A stretch of DNA of 40,234 nucleotides from Hahella sp. HN01 (GTDB taxonomy: Bacteria > Pseudomonadota > Gammaproteobacteria > Pseudomonadales > Oleiphilaceae): positions 1 to 40,234 of the forward strand of contig NZ_JAHMIN010000045.1 in assembly GCF_018986435.1 (NCBI RefSeq), written 5' to 3'. Below the pieces are notes generated by a model. The model was not told where the DNA came from. It saw only the letters and a program-made list of their open reading frames with translations, and searched no databases. Below, in pieces: positions 10,540-18,437 of this stretch. A program made the position numbers and the translations under genes. Positions within the stretch are counted from its first letter, which is position 1, and each line of letters begins with the position of its first letter.

Positions 10540-11499
10540 CTATGCAGCATCCTCTTCTTCCATATCCAAGCGGTTTAACAGGCCTTTCATATCCTCCGGC
10601 AAATCCACCTCCCAACTCAGCACCTCGCCAGTTGTTGGGTGCGATAGCTCAAGCGCTTTCGCATGCAAGGCCTGCCTGCCAAAAGAGCGTAGATATTCGA
10701 TGGTTTCCGACGCCAGTCCTTTCGGAAGACGTGGGCGTCCCCCATACAGCGGGTCGCCTAATATAGCGTGGTTAACATGCGCCATATGCACTCGAATTTG
10801 ATGCGTTCGCCCGGTTTCCAGTTTCAACCTCAAATGGGTGAAACCCCGCCAGCGTCGCATCAGCCTGTAATGAGTCACCGCGTCTTTCCCCCCACGGGTC
10901 ACCGCCATCTTCTGGCGACTCTGCGGATGCCTGCCAATCGCCGCGTCAACCATCCCTCCGCCAGTTAACTCGCCGTATACGACAGCCTCATACTCCCTTC
11001 CCATTTCTCTTGCCTGCAGCTGTTCAACGAGAGAACTGTGCGCAACAAGCGTTTTCGCAATGACCATCAAACCTGTCGTATCTTTGTCCAGCCGATGCAC
11101 AATGCCGGCGCGGGGGAGTTCCGCCAATGCAGGACAGTGATGTAAGACTGCGTTAACCACCGTTCCGTCGCTATGGCCCGCAGCAGGATGAACGACGAAG
11201 TCCGCTTGCTTATTAATAACCAGGAGGTGCTCGTCTTCGAAAACGATATCCAACGCAATTGGCTGCGCTTCCCAGTCACCTTGCGCTTCCAATTCAACAT
11301 CCAGCTCAATCTGGTCGCCTTCAATTACCTTTTCTTTAGGTTTAACCTGCTTTCCATTGACGCGCAGGGCTCCCTGCTTAATCCAGCTTTGTATCCTGGA
11401 CCTTGAATATTCAGGCATTAGCTCGCTTGCAGCCATATCCAACCGCTGCTCGCCAAGCTCAGCGGGAACAATCAATGACTGTTGTATGCGATGACTCAT
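10540..11499 (-). CDS. rluD: 23S rRNA pseudouridine(1911/1915/1917) synthase RluD
   Basis: RluD makes the three pseudouridines in helix 69 of 23S rRNA, which matter for ribosome assembly. The 319-aa protein has an N-terminal S4 RNA-binding domain (about 18-75, SRIQSWIKQGALRVNG) and the RluA-type catalytic domain. The motif GIVHRLDKDTTGLM carries the catalytic aspartate, D138. The later motif TGRTHQIRVHMAHVNHAILGDPLYG is intact. It is divergent from bamD and translationally coupled to pgeF. No strong ribosome binding site is visible before the ATG. Confidence 0.97.
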   Translation of the reverse strand: MSHRIQQSLIVPAELGEQRLDMAASELMPEYSRSRIQSWIKQGALRVNGKQVKPKEKVIEGDQIELDVELEAQGDWEAQPIALDIVFEDEHLLVINKQADFVVHPAAGHSDGTVVNAVLHHCPALAELPRAGIVHRLDKDTTGLMVIAKTLVAHSSLVEQLQAREMGREYEAVVYGELTGGGMVDAAIGRHPQSRQKMAVTRGGKDAVTHYRLMRRWRGFTHLRLKLETGRTHQIRVHMAHVNHAILGDPLYGGRPRLPKGLASETIEYLRSFGRQALHAKALELSHPTTGEVLSWEVDLPEDMKGLLNRLDMEEEDAA

Positions 11500-11525
11500 A
11501 AATTAAATCCGTCGGCTGTGGGGTG

Positions 11526-11552
11526 TTGTCAAAACTATGGTTGTGGAATAAT
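11526..11552 (+). promoter_or_regulatory. Probable bamD promoter (extended -10)
   Basis: TTGTCA (11526-11531), a short 15-bp spacer and AATAAT (11547-11552) are preceded by TG at the extended -10 position (TGG-AATAAT). A GC-rich stretch (GGCGCGCC) follows. It lies 77-103 bases before the chosen bamD start, in the rluD-bamD divergent gap. Confidence 0.5.
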
Positions 11553-11628
11553 GGCGCGCCAATATTCACGAAAGCCTTGCTGCGCAAGACTGCTCTATTC
11601 CATGAAATTAGTGAAGTTTAATTCAAAT

Positions 11629-12456
11629 ATGCATCGTATTCGCGCCCTTTTTGCCATGCTGGCCTTCCTTCTACTGACAGCATGCGCCTCCGCCCCACCA
11701 AAAGTGTTGAGTGAAAAGGAATACTACGACAAGGCAAAATCCGCTTTGGACTCAGGCAACTTTTTGGAAGCAGCGCGCCATTTGGAAGACCTGGAGACTT
11801 ACCATCCATTCGGGCGCTATGCAGAGCAAGCTCAGCTGGATTTGATATACGCCCACTATAATTCTCTGAATCCAGAAAGAGCGGAGTCTGCGGCAGAGCG
11901 GTTTATCCGCCTTCACCCTGAGAGCCCTCATGTAGATTATGCCTACTACATCAAAGGGTTGGCCGCCTATTATGCAGATTTGGGCTTAGGCCCAAGATTT
12001 CTCCCCATCGACGTTAATTCCCGTGACCCAGGGCGCGCGAAAGAGGCCTTCAGAGACTTCTCCACCCTTGTCACCAACTTCCCAGACAGTCCCTATGCGG
12101 CTGACGCGGAAAAGCGCATGCTGGCGATAAAAGAACGCTTGGCCCAGTATGAAATGCATGTCGCACGTTATTACATTCGTCGCCAGGCTTACGTTGCAGC
12201 AGTAGCCCGCGCTCAATACGTCGTCGAGAATTATCCTGAGACGCCTGTCGTACCAGAAGCCTTATCTTTAATGGTAGAGCTTTACAGGTATCTGGGTATG
12301 CAGCGTCACGCCGATGACGCCTTAGTGTTGCTCGCCACCAGTTATCCAGATTACAAATCTTTCGACGCCAACATGCGCTTCAATGGCTCTGAGTTCAAAG
12401 AAGAAGATCGCAACATCAGCAGCGTCTTCGATTTTGACTTTGGTCTTGGCGACTAA
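11629..12456 (+). CDS. bamD: BamD, essential lipoprotein of the outer-membrane protein assembly complex
   Basis: BamD (ComL) works with BamA to insert beta-barrel proteins into the outer membrane. The product has a lipoprotein signal peptide with lipobox LLTAC; from the ATG at 11629 the acylated Cys is residue 20, the usual position. An alternative ATG at 11602 would add nine residues; neither start has a clear ribosome binding site. The mature protein is a run of tetratricopeptide-like repeats (LDSGNFLEAARHLEDLETYHPFGRYAEQAQLDLIYAHYN and following). Total length is 275 aa, slightly longer than E. coli BamD (245). It is divergent from rluD and ends at a strong terminator. In P. aeruginosa pilS comes next; here nadE intervenes. 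Confidence 0.95.
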   Translation: MHRIRALFAMLAFLLLTACASAPPKVLSEKEYYDKAKSALDSGNFLEAARHLEDLETYHPFGRYAEQAQLDLIYAHYNSLNPERAESAAERFIRLHPESPHVDYAYYIKGLAAYYADLGLGPRFLPIDVNSRDPGRAKEAFRDFSTLVTNFPDSPYAADAEKRMLAIKERLAQYEMHVARYYIRRQAYVAAVARAQYVVENYPETPVVPEALSLMVELYRYLGMQRHADDALVLLATSYPDYKSFDANMRFNGSEFKEEDRNISSVFDFDFGLGD

Positions 12457-12473
12457 GCCCTGGTTCATATGCA

Positions 12474-12507
12474 GAAAAGGCCGCATCAGCGGCCTTTTCT
12501 TTTTTTG
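12474..12507 (+). terminator. Intrinsic terminator of bamD
   Basis: GAAAAGGCCGC (12474-12484) pairs perfectly with GCGGCCTTTTC (12489-12499) across an ATCA loop, followed by eight T (12500-12507). It sits between the convergent bamD and nadE genes. On the minus strand the T-tract is short, so it probably serves mainly bamD. Confidence 0.92.
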
Positions 12508-12524
12508 TCTCCAAGAAAACTAAC

Positions 12525-14165
12525 TCATTCCCCCAGCTTCCAGCCAGAAGTTATCGGGTAACGACGATCCCGTCCAAAGCCACGCATAGTGATTCTTGCT
12601 CCTACAGGAGCTTGGCGACGCTTATATTCGTTGATGTCCACCAAACGCACCACTCGGTAAACCGTCTCCTTATCAAAGCCTTTCGCAACAATACCGTCAG
12701 CACTAATGTCATGCTCAACATATAAGGACAATATTTCATCCAGAATTTCGTAGGGAGGTAAGCTGTCTTCATCTTTCTGATCTGGAGCCAGCTCAGCCGA
12801 TGGAGGGCGCGTGATAACCCTTTCCGGAATAACTGGAGACAAGGTATTACGGTACCAGGCAAGGCGAAACACCATGGTTTTAAATACATCCTTCAGGACG
12901 TCATAGCCCCCCGCCATATCGCCATACAGCGTCGCATAGCCCACAGCCATTTCGCTTTTATTACCCGTGGTCAACACCAGTGCGCCAGTCTTATTCGAAA
13001 TCCCCATCAGAATAACACCACGGATTCGCGCTTGGATATTCTCTTCCGTCGTATCGCGATCCAAACCGGCAAACAAAGGGTTTAACGCTCCCATAAACTG
13101 ATCATAGATAGGCTCAATGGGAACTACATCATACTGAACGCCCAGCGCCTTCGCTTCCGCTTCTGCGTCCTCCAGACTCATCTGGGAGGTGTAGCGGAAA
13201 GGCATCATCACCGCTCTCACTCTATCAGCGCCAATCGCATCAACAGCAACCGCCAAGGTAACAGCCGAGTCAATGCCGCCAGACAAACCAATCACGACCG
13301 ATTTGAACCGGTTTTTGTTCACATAATCCCTTACCCCGGTCACCAACGCTTTATAGATGCTCTCCTCTACTGTCATAGTGGACGCAGAATCGGCGACCTG
13401 CCGGCTTTCGCCGTGAATGACGTCATTTAACTCAAGCAGAAAAATCCCTTCCTCAAATTGAGGGGCGCTGAAACAGACTCTTCCATGACGATCAACCGCG
13501 AACGAGCCGCCGTCAAAAATAAGTTCATCCTGACCGCCGATCATATTCACATACAGGATCGGGACGCTATTGGTCACTGCGCGAGACTGAACAAGCGTGC
13601 GCCTTTGTTGGTGCTTAGCCATATCGTAGGGAGATGCATTGATATTGACGATAAAGTCAGCGCCTGCTGCAGCTGTCGCAGCGATAGGGGCTTCTTCCCA
13701 CACATCTTCACAGATCGAAATGCCCAGATTGAAGCCTCGCCAAGGCAGAACCACAGTTTCAGAGCCCGGCTCAAAGTATCGTTTCTCGTCAAACACCTGA
13801 TAATTTGGCAAACATTTCTTACGATACTTCGCCTTAATTTCGCCACCATCAATAAAGGCGGCGCAATTGAACAACTTGCCCTGCTCCCTCCAAGGAAAGC
13901 CAATAACCAGAGCAACATCCTTCACCGAATCCAGAATCCGCTCCAAGGCTTTCTCGACTCTGACTTGCAAACTAGCCCTCAGCAACAGATCTTCGGGCGG
14001 ATAGCCGGTCAAAGTTAACTCGGGAAATATCACCAAGTCGGCGTTATATTTTGTCTTCGCCGTCTCAACGGCCTCTATGACTTTATCTACGTTGCCGGGT
14101 ATATCCCCGACCAAACAGTCGATCTGTGCGAAAGCGACTTTAAGCTGCGTCATTCTGGTTACCAT
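12525..14165 (-). CDS. nadE: Glutamine-dependent NAD+ synthetase
   Basis: NadE amidates nicotinic acid adenine dinucleotide to NAD+ with ATP, taking ammonia from glutamine. The 546-aa protein is the two-domain form. An N-terminal nitrilase-type glutaminase shows the Glu-Lys-Cys triad: E49 in VIFPEL, a Lys in YRKKCLPNY near 117, C152 in ISICEDVW. A C-terminal synthetase domain has the pyrophosphatase loop SGGIDS at 295-300. An ATG four codons in (14153) could also be the start; no ribosome binding site settles it. A minus-strand TATAAT (14194-14199) lies 29 bases upstream. The gene separates bamD from pilS, which are neighbours in PAO1; the NAD synthetase I recall from PAO1 is elsewhere and shorter. 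Confidence 0.95.
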   Translation of the reverse strand: MVTRMTQLKVAFAQIDCLVGDIPGNVDKVIEAVETAKTKYNADLVIFPELTLTGYPPEDLLLRASLQVRVEKALERILDSVKDVALVIGFPWREQGKLFNCAAFIDGGEIKAKYRKKCLPNYQVFDEKRYFEPGSETVVLPWRGFNLGISICEDVWEEAPIAATAAAGADFIVNINASPYDMAKHQQRRTLVQSRAVTNSVPILYVNMIGGQDELIFDGGSFAVDRHGRVCFSAPQFEEGIFLLELNDVIHGESRQVADSASTMTVEESIYKALVTGVRDYVNKNRFKSVVIGLSGGIDSAVTLAVAVDAIGADRVRAVMMPFRYTSQMSLEDAEAEAKALGVQYDVVPIEPIYDQFMGALNPLFAGLDRDTTEENIQARIRGVILMGISNKTGALVLTTGNKSEMAVGYATLYGDMAGGYDVLKDVFKTMVFRLAWYRNTLSPVIPERVITRPPSAELAPDQKDEDSLPPYEILDEILSLYVEHDISADGIVAKGFDKETVYRVVRLVDINEYKRRQAPVGARITMRGFGRDRRYPITSGWKLGE

Positions 14166-14193
14166 CTGTCACACAAACATTGGGAAAGTTTGC

Positions 14194-14230
14194 ATTATAC
14201 TGTTTTCATTAAAATTCTGAGCACTATACC
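14194..14230. promoter_or_regulatory. Divergent nadE / pilS promoter region
   Basis: For nadE (minus) there is a perfect TATAAT at 14194-14199 with no good -35 box. For pilS (plus), TTTTCA (14203-14208), 16 bp, TATACC (14225-14230) is a weak candidate. The two would be back to back within 40 bases. These are read by eye. Confidence 0.35.
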
Positions 14231-14322
14231 GAAATAATTCCAATGCCGGACACTTCTCCGTCAACATCGAATTAAATAGACAGCTCACTTCTTCAAGGAT
14301 AGTTTTGTTGCAGGCTCCGCGC

Positions 14323-15912
14323 ATGTCTGATTTAAGCACCGATGTAGAACAAACCACCAACCGGCTATTCCGGGTTTATAACCACTATAGGGTGACGGTG
14401 GGCATCATTCTGGTGAGCGCCTTATATCTACAAAACCCATCCAGCGTCAGCCAATACCTATCGCCGTTTTACTTTGAAGTCTCTGTCATATGCTATCTGG
14501 CGATTCACGTATTTACGGGCTTTTTACTCTTAGCAGGGTTCCGTCCCGAAATACGCCACGCCATGGTGTCGGTTGTTTTAGAACTCCTCCTGATCTCAGC
14601 AATGCTCTTATTCGGGACCGGCGTTTCAAGCGGCCTGGGAAATATGGTGGTCATCAGCGTCGCCGCCGGCAATATAATTTTACGAGGACAGTTAGGGACG
14701 CTGCTGGCGGCCATTGCCAGTCTGGGTGTTGTCTCCCAGGAAATATACCGAATGGTCGCACAATACAGTGACGTGGATAACGTATTCCGGGCAGGCATTT
14801 TAGGTGTCGTGTACTTCGCCACCGCCTTGCTCGTTAAAAACCTGTCGATACGCATCGCAACTACTGAAAACCTTGCGCGTAAGCGTGCGCAAAACATTCT
14901 GGAGCTTGAGCGCCTCAACCATCAGATCATACAAAGAATGCTAACCGGCATTATCGTCGCGGATGAGAACGGCGGTGTAAGAATGGCCAATCAGGCTGCA
15001 CAGAGTTTGCTTAACGTCGATGAAACCCATGAGTTAACCTCACTACCCGAGGACTTGCTGCTCCGATTACAGGAATGGCAGGAAGATCCAAGTAAGAAAA
15101 CCACCCCTTTTCGAGGCTCCGCGATCAGAGCGCCAATACAAGCCAATTTCGCTATATTGCAAAAAGAAGAAGGTCAGGACATCCTCATTTTTCTCGAAGA
15201 TACAGGCAAAATCGCGCAACAGGCCCAGCAACTCAAATTAGCCTCACTGGGCAGATTAACTGCGGGCATAGCTCATGAAATCAGGAATCCGCTAGGGGCC
15301 GCCAGCCACGCCGCGCAGTTGTTATTGGAGTCACACGAGTTAACGCCGCCCGATAAACAAATGGCGGAGATAATTTTACGACATGCCACCCGCATGAACG
15401 GCATCATCGAAAACGTGCTAAGCCTGTCACGCAGGAAAATCAGCTCACCACAAATGCTAACCCTCATTCCCTGGCTCACGGACTTTGTATGCGACTACAC
15501 TGCCGCCGGCACCCGTGACGCAGAAATTGAGATATTGCCCTTAAAAGACGACATCCATGGCCGCTTTGACCCCAATCACCTCAATCAGATCCTCAATAAT
15601 CTCGTGGGCAACGGCTTGCGCTACAGCAAGCTGGAAAGCGCGCGTTCCTGGGTTAAGCTAGTCGTGGGTGAAATTGAAGAGACAGGGCAAGCTTTTATTG
15701 ACGTAATAGATATTGGTCCGGGCATCAAAGAGGAGCAATTAAATCATCTATTTGAGCCTTTTTTCACAACTGACCCCAAAGGGACAGGCTTGGGTTTATA
15801 CTTATCCAAAGAGCTATGTGAAGCTAATCAAGCGCAATTAGACTATCTCACAAGACAGGAAGGGGGCGGCTGCTTCCGCATCACCTTTCCCCATCCGAAA
15901 CGAGCTATATAG
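14323..15912 (+). CDS. pilS: PilS, membrane sensor histidine kinase for type IV pilus expression
   Basis: PilS phosphorylates PilR and, in Pseudomonas, senses PilA in the membrane. From ATG 14323 the protein has 529 aa, matching PilS of P. aeruginosa (530). Order: several transmembrane helices (about 25-175), a PAS-like linker (about 205-300), a HisKA domain with phospho-acceptor H318 in AGIAHEIRNPLGAASHAAQLL, and a HATPase domain with N box NQILNNLVGNGLRYS, G1 DIGPGI and G2 GTGLGLYLS. TTG codons at 14305 and 14308 follow an AAGGA box and could be used instead, adding five or six residues. It lies 11 bp before pilR, in one operon. Confidence 0.97.
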   Translation: MSDLSTDVEQTTNRLFRVYNHYRVTVGIILVSALYLQNPSSVSQYLSPFYFEVSVICYLAIHVFTGFLLLAGFRPEIRHAMVSVVLELLLISAMLLFGTGVSSGLGNMVVISVAAGNIILRGQLGTLLAAIASLGVVSQEIYRMVAQYSDVDNVFRAGILGVVYFATALLVKNLSIRIATTENLARKRAQNILELERLNHQIIQRMLTGIIVADENGGVRMANQAAQSLLNVDETHELTSLPEDLLLRLQEWQEDPSKKTTPFRGSAIRAPIQANFAILQKEEGQDILIFLEDTGKIAQQAQQLKLASLGRLTAGIAHEIRNPLGAASHAAQLLLESHELTPPDKQMAEIILRHATRMNGIIENVLSLSRRKISSPQMLTLIPWLTDFVCDYTAAGTRDAEIEILPLKDDIHGRFDPNHLNQILNNLVGNGLRYSKLESARSWVKLVVGEIEETGQAFIDVIDIGPGIKEEQLNHLFEPFFTTDPKGTGLGLYLSKELCEANQAQLDYLTRQEGGGCFRITFPHPKRAI

Positions 15913-15923
15913 AACAATCAGTT

Positions 15924-17282
15924 ATGATAAAGAAAGTACTCATCGTTGACGACGAACCCGATATTCGCGCGTTACTGGAAATCACTTTAAGCCGCATGCA
16001 AATAGAAACACGGGCGGCTGAAAATATTACGCAAGCCAAGCAATTATTGAGCGAAGAGAGCTTCAGTCTCGTACTGACCGATATGAATATGCCGGATGGC
16101 AATGGCATCGACCTTGTCGCCCACATCCAAAAGCAGTCGTCCAATACGCCTGTAGCAGTGATTACAGCTTATGGCAGTATAGATACGGCCATTTCCGCAC
16201 TAAAAGCCGGCGCCTTTGATTTTGTCTCTAAACCTGTAGATCTTGCTCGTCTGCGCGAGCTGGTTAACAGTGCATTAAAACTTCCAAAAAGTGACACCCC
16301 AAAAGCAGCCCCTCAAGTAACCCAACTGCTCGGCGAATCATCCACCATGGATAAACTTCGCGGACAAATCAGAAAGCTCGCACGCAGCCAGGCGCCGATT
16401 TATATCAGCGGCGAGTCGGGTAGCGGAAAGGAAATGGTGGCCAAATCGATCCATGAGCAAGGGCCGCGAAGCGAAGGCCCCTTTGTGCCAGTCAACTGTG
16501 GCGCTATACCCAGTGAGTTAATGGAAAGTGAATTTTTCGGTCATAAGAAAGGGGCATTTACTGGCGCAGTTGAAAATAAAGTAGGGTTATTCCAGGCGGC
16601 GAATGGCGGGACGCTTTTTCTTGATGAAGTTGCTGACTTGCCTTTAACCATGCAAGTAAAACTACTGCGAGCGATTCAGGAAAAAGCTGTTCGTCCTGTT
16701 GGCGAACAAAAGGAGATTCCTATCGATGTACGCATATTGTCCGCTACTCATAAAGATTTGCACAATGAAGTAGATGAAGGCCGGTTCCGCCAAGACCTTT
16801 TTTATCGAATAAATGTCATCGAGCTGAGAGTCCCAAGCTTGCGTCAGCGAAAAGAAGACATTCCGCTTCTCGCCAATCATTTCCTAAAACAACTGGCGGA
16901 TGAATGCGAAATTCCTAACGCCTCAATTAGCAAAGCGGCGATGCAGAAACTGGAGGCTTATTATTTTCCAGGTAACGTTCGCGAACTCGAAAATATTATG
17001 GAGCGCGCCTTTACCCTGTGCGAAGACGATGTCATTAACGAAGAGGACATCCACCTGCCTAAAACAGATACGGAAGGCTCTTCAACAGACGCCATGGAGC
17101 TGGATGTGCCGGAGTTCGACGAGAACAAGGTCAACCTTGAACACTTTCTCGAAAACATTGAGAAGCAAGCTATTGAGAAGGCGCTTGAAGAAACACGATG
17201 GAATAAAACAGCTGCCGCTAAGAAGCTGGGCATTAGCTTTCGCGCCCTACGCTACCGCCTGAAGAAACTGGGGATGGAGTGA
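15924..17282 (+). CDS. pilR: PilR, sigma-54-dependent response regulator
   Basis: PilR, phosphorylated by PilS, activates sigma-54 (RpoN) transcription of the major pilin gene pilA. The 452-aa protein has a receiver domain with phospho-acceptor D53 (TDMNMPDGNG), T81 and K103. An AAA+ domain follows with Walker A GESGSGKE (163-170), the sigma-54 contact loop GAFTGA (210-215) and Walker B LFLDEV (231-236). A C-terminal Fis-type helix-turn-helix (about 425-450, NKTAAAKKLGISFRALRYRL) ends the protein. No pilA and no convincing sigma-54 (GG-N10-GC) promoter was noticed in this window, so its main target is elsewhere. No clear terminator follows the gene. Confidence 0.98.
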   Translation: MIKKVLIVDDEPDIRALLEITLSRMQIETRAAENITQAKQLLSEESFSLVLTDMNMPDGNGIDLVAHIQKQSSNTPVAVITAYGSIDTAISALKAGAFDFVSKPVDLARLRELVNSALKLPKSDTPKAAPQVTQLLGESSTMDKLRGQIRKLARSQAPIYISGESGSGKEMVAKSIHEQGPRSEGPFVPVNCGAIPSELMESEFFGHKKGAFTGAVENKVGLFQAANGGTLFLDEVADLPLTMQVKLLRAIQEKAVRPVGEQKEIPIDVRILSATHKDLHNEVDEGRFRQDLFYRINVIELRVPSLRQRKEDIPLLANHFLKQLADECEIPNASISKAAMQKLEAYYFPGNVRELENIMERAFTLCEDDVINEEDIHLPKTDTEGSSTDAMELDVPEFDENKVNLEHFLENIEKQAIEKALEETRWNKTAAAKKLGISFRALRYRLKKLGME

Positions 17283-17372
17283 TCCATCTCCCACGCTATA
17301 ACTAACCGGGCAAAATCCAGCCTCACTGATCAAACACTAGCCAAAGGCTCAAAAATCTGCATAATACGCCTT

Positions 17373-17386
17373 CCGATTGGAATCGG
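17373..17386. repeat. Short perfect inverted repeat upstream of fimT
   Basis: CCGATT-GG-AATCGG lies 27 bases before the fimT ATG and 7 bases downstream of a possible -10 box (CATAAT, 17360-17365). It could be an operator or a small hairpin in the 5' end of the mRNA. Only the symmetry is seen directly. Confidence 0.4.
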
Positions 17387-17412
17387 TTTAACCACACAGA
17401 AGGAACTGAATT

Positions 17413-17946
17413 ATGCACCGCAAGGGATTTACCCTCATTGAGCTTTTGGCTGTTCTCGCCATTATTGGCATAGTCGCTGGCATCGGCTATCCGCAACTCC
17501 TCCAATTTATTCAGAACCAAAAAGCGATTACTGCAACTAACCAGTTATTGGGTGTCATAAACTTTACCCGCAATACGGCCGTAAGCTCCAAGCAAGAAGT
17601 GACTCTCTGCCCTTCTCCTGACGCTAGAAGCTGTGACGATAACTGGAATAATCCACTCTATGTATTTATTGACGCAAATGACAATAAAGAGATAGATAGC
17701 GAGACCGTGTTGCTTAAATACGAGCCGTCTGCCGACTATCAATTAATATGGAGGAGCTGGGGCGGGAATTCGTTTATACGGTTTCAGCCAACCGGATTAA
17801 CGTATAGACAAAATGGAACATTGGCTTTATGCCACAAAAGCAAAAACACGGCTCTGGCCAGAGGAATAGTCATAAATCGCGGAGGACGGGCAAGAATTTC
17901 CAGGGAACTTACTCCAGAGCAGCTTGAATCCTTCAAGTGCAAGTAA
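17413..17946 (+). CDS. fimT: FimT-like type IV prepilin (GspH/FimT family)
   Basis: The 177-aa product begins MHRKGFTLIELL, a class III prepilin signal cleaved by PilD after Gly5, and then a hydrophobic helix to about residue 30. The C-terminal globular part fits the GspH/FimT family of minor pilins (NFTRNTAVSSKQEVTLCPSPD near the middle; GRARIS near the end). FimT of some species has been shown to bind DNA during natural transformation; whether this one does cannot be read here. AAGGA lies 9 bases before the ATG. It occupies the position of fimT in PAO1 but stands alone and faces pilE, because the rest of the minor pilin operon is inverted. Four cysteines are present (CPSPDARSC, LCHKS, FKCK). 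Confidence 0.88.
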   Translation: MHRKGFTLIELLAVLAIIGIVAGIGYPQLLQFIQNQKAITATNQLLGVINFTRNTAVSSKQEVTLCPSPDARSCDDNWNNPLYVFIDANDNKEIDSETVLLKYEPSADYQLIWRSWGGNSFIRFQPTGLTYRQNGTLALCHKSKNTALARGIVINRGGRARISRELTPEQLESFKCK

Positions 17947-17950
17947 AGCA

Positions 17951-17976
17951 AACGAAGGCGCAACTGCGCCTTCGTT
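17951..17976. terminator. Hairpin between convergent fimT and pilE
   Basis: AACGAAGGCGC (17951-17961) pairs perfectly with GCGCCTTCGTT (17966-17976) across a 4-base loop. The plus strand lacks a T-run after it; the minus strand continues TTGCTTTACTT. It is probably a bidirectional terminator, stronger for the pilE side. Confidence 0.7.
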
Positions 17977-17992
17977 CCGAGTGGGGCAAGAG

Positions 17993-18433
17993 CTATCTCC
18001 AGCAGTCGTCTTCACCAACAGCAGCAGTCCTCACTCCGGTCGAAGTTAGCTGCAGATTGCCGCACCGGTCTCCAACCATCGCTCCTATCGGTTGGGCCTG
18101 AATAGTAAAGCTATTCGTCGTAGAGGAGGTAATCCTCAAATTATAATATTTGGTCCCGCCATCCAGAGGCGCCTGGGAAGGATAGAGCGCCGGTAACGGC
18201 GCTCCAGTATTCTTCTTACCTTCCGCTGCACCGCCATAGGTAAACCCTTCGCTATAAAAGCGCTCAAGGGCTGAGGAAAGCCCGATGAGGGCTCCCTGCG
18301 CATCAGCTCTTCGCGATTTAGCTACGGACTCCTGATAGCTCGGGTATGCAAAAGCTGCAATGATTCCAATGATTGCTATCACTATAAGCAGCTCAATCAG
18401 AGAAAATCCCTCGTTGTTCAGTTTTATCTGCAT
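17993..18433 (-). CDS. pilE: PilE, type IV minor pilin
   Basis: The 146-aa prepilin has a short leader ending in Gly9 followed by FSLIELLIVIAIIGIIAAFAYPSY, the canonical N-terminal methylated helix with Glu5. Near the C-terminus two cysteines (GDRCG and DDCWR) can form the disulfide D-loop found in type IV pilins. In Pseudomonas, PilE is a non-core minor pilin linking the FimU-PilV-PilW-PilX-PilY1 priming complex to the fibre. It is last in the operon: pilY1 ends 4 bp before it and its GGAG ribosome binding site overlaps the pilY1 stop region. No pilY2 lies between them, unlike PAO1. Confidence 0.93.
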   Translation of the reverse strand: MQIKLNNEGFSLIELLIVIAIIGIIAAFAYPSYQESVAKSRRADAQGALIGLSSALERFYSEGFTYGGAAEGKKNTGAPLPALYPSQAPLDGGTKYYNLRITSSTTNSFTIQAQPIGAMVGDRCGNLQLTSTGVRTAAVGEDDCWR

Positions 18434-18437
18434 ACCT

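Noticed and set aside
17413-17946. fimT as a broken remnant, given its isolation from the operon
   Set aside because: The frame is complete, with a good ribosome binding site, intact prepilin signal and full GspH-type length.
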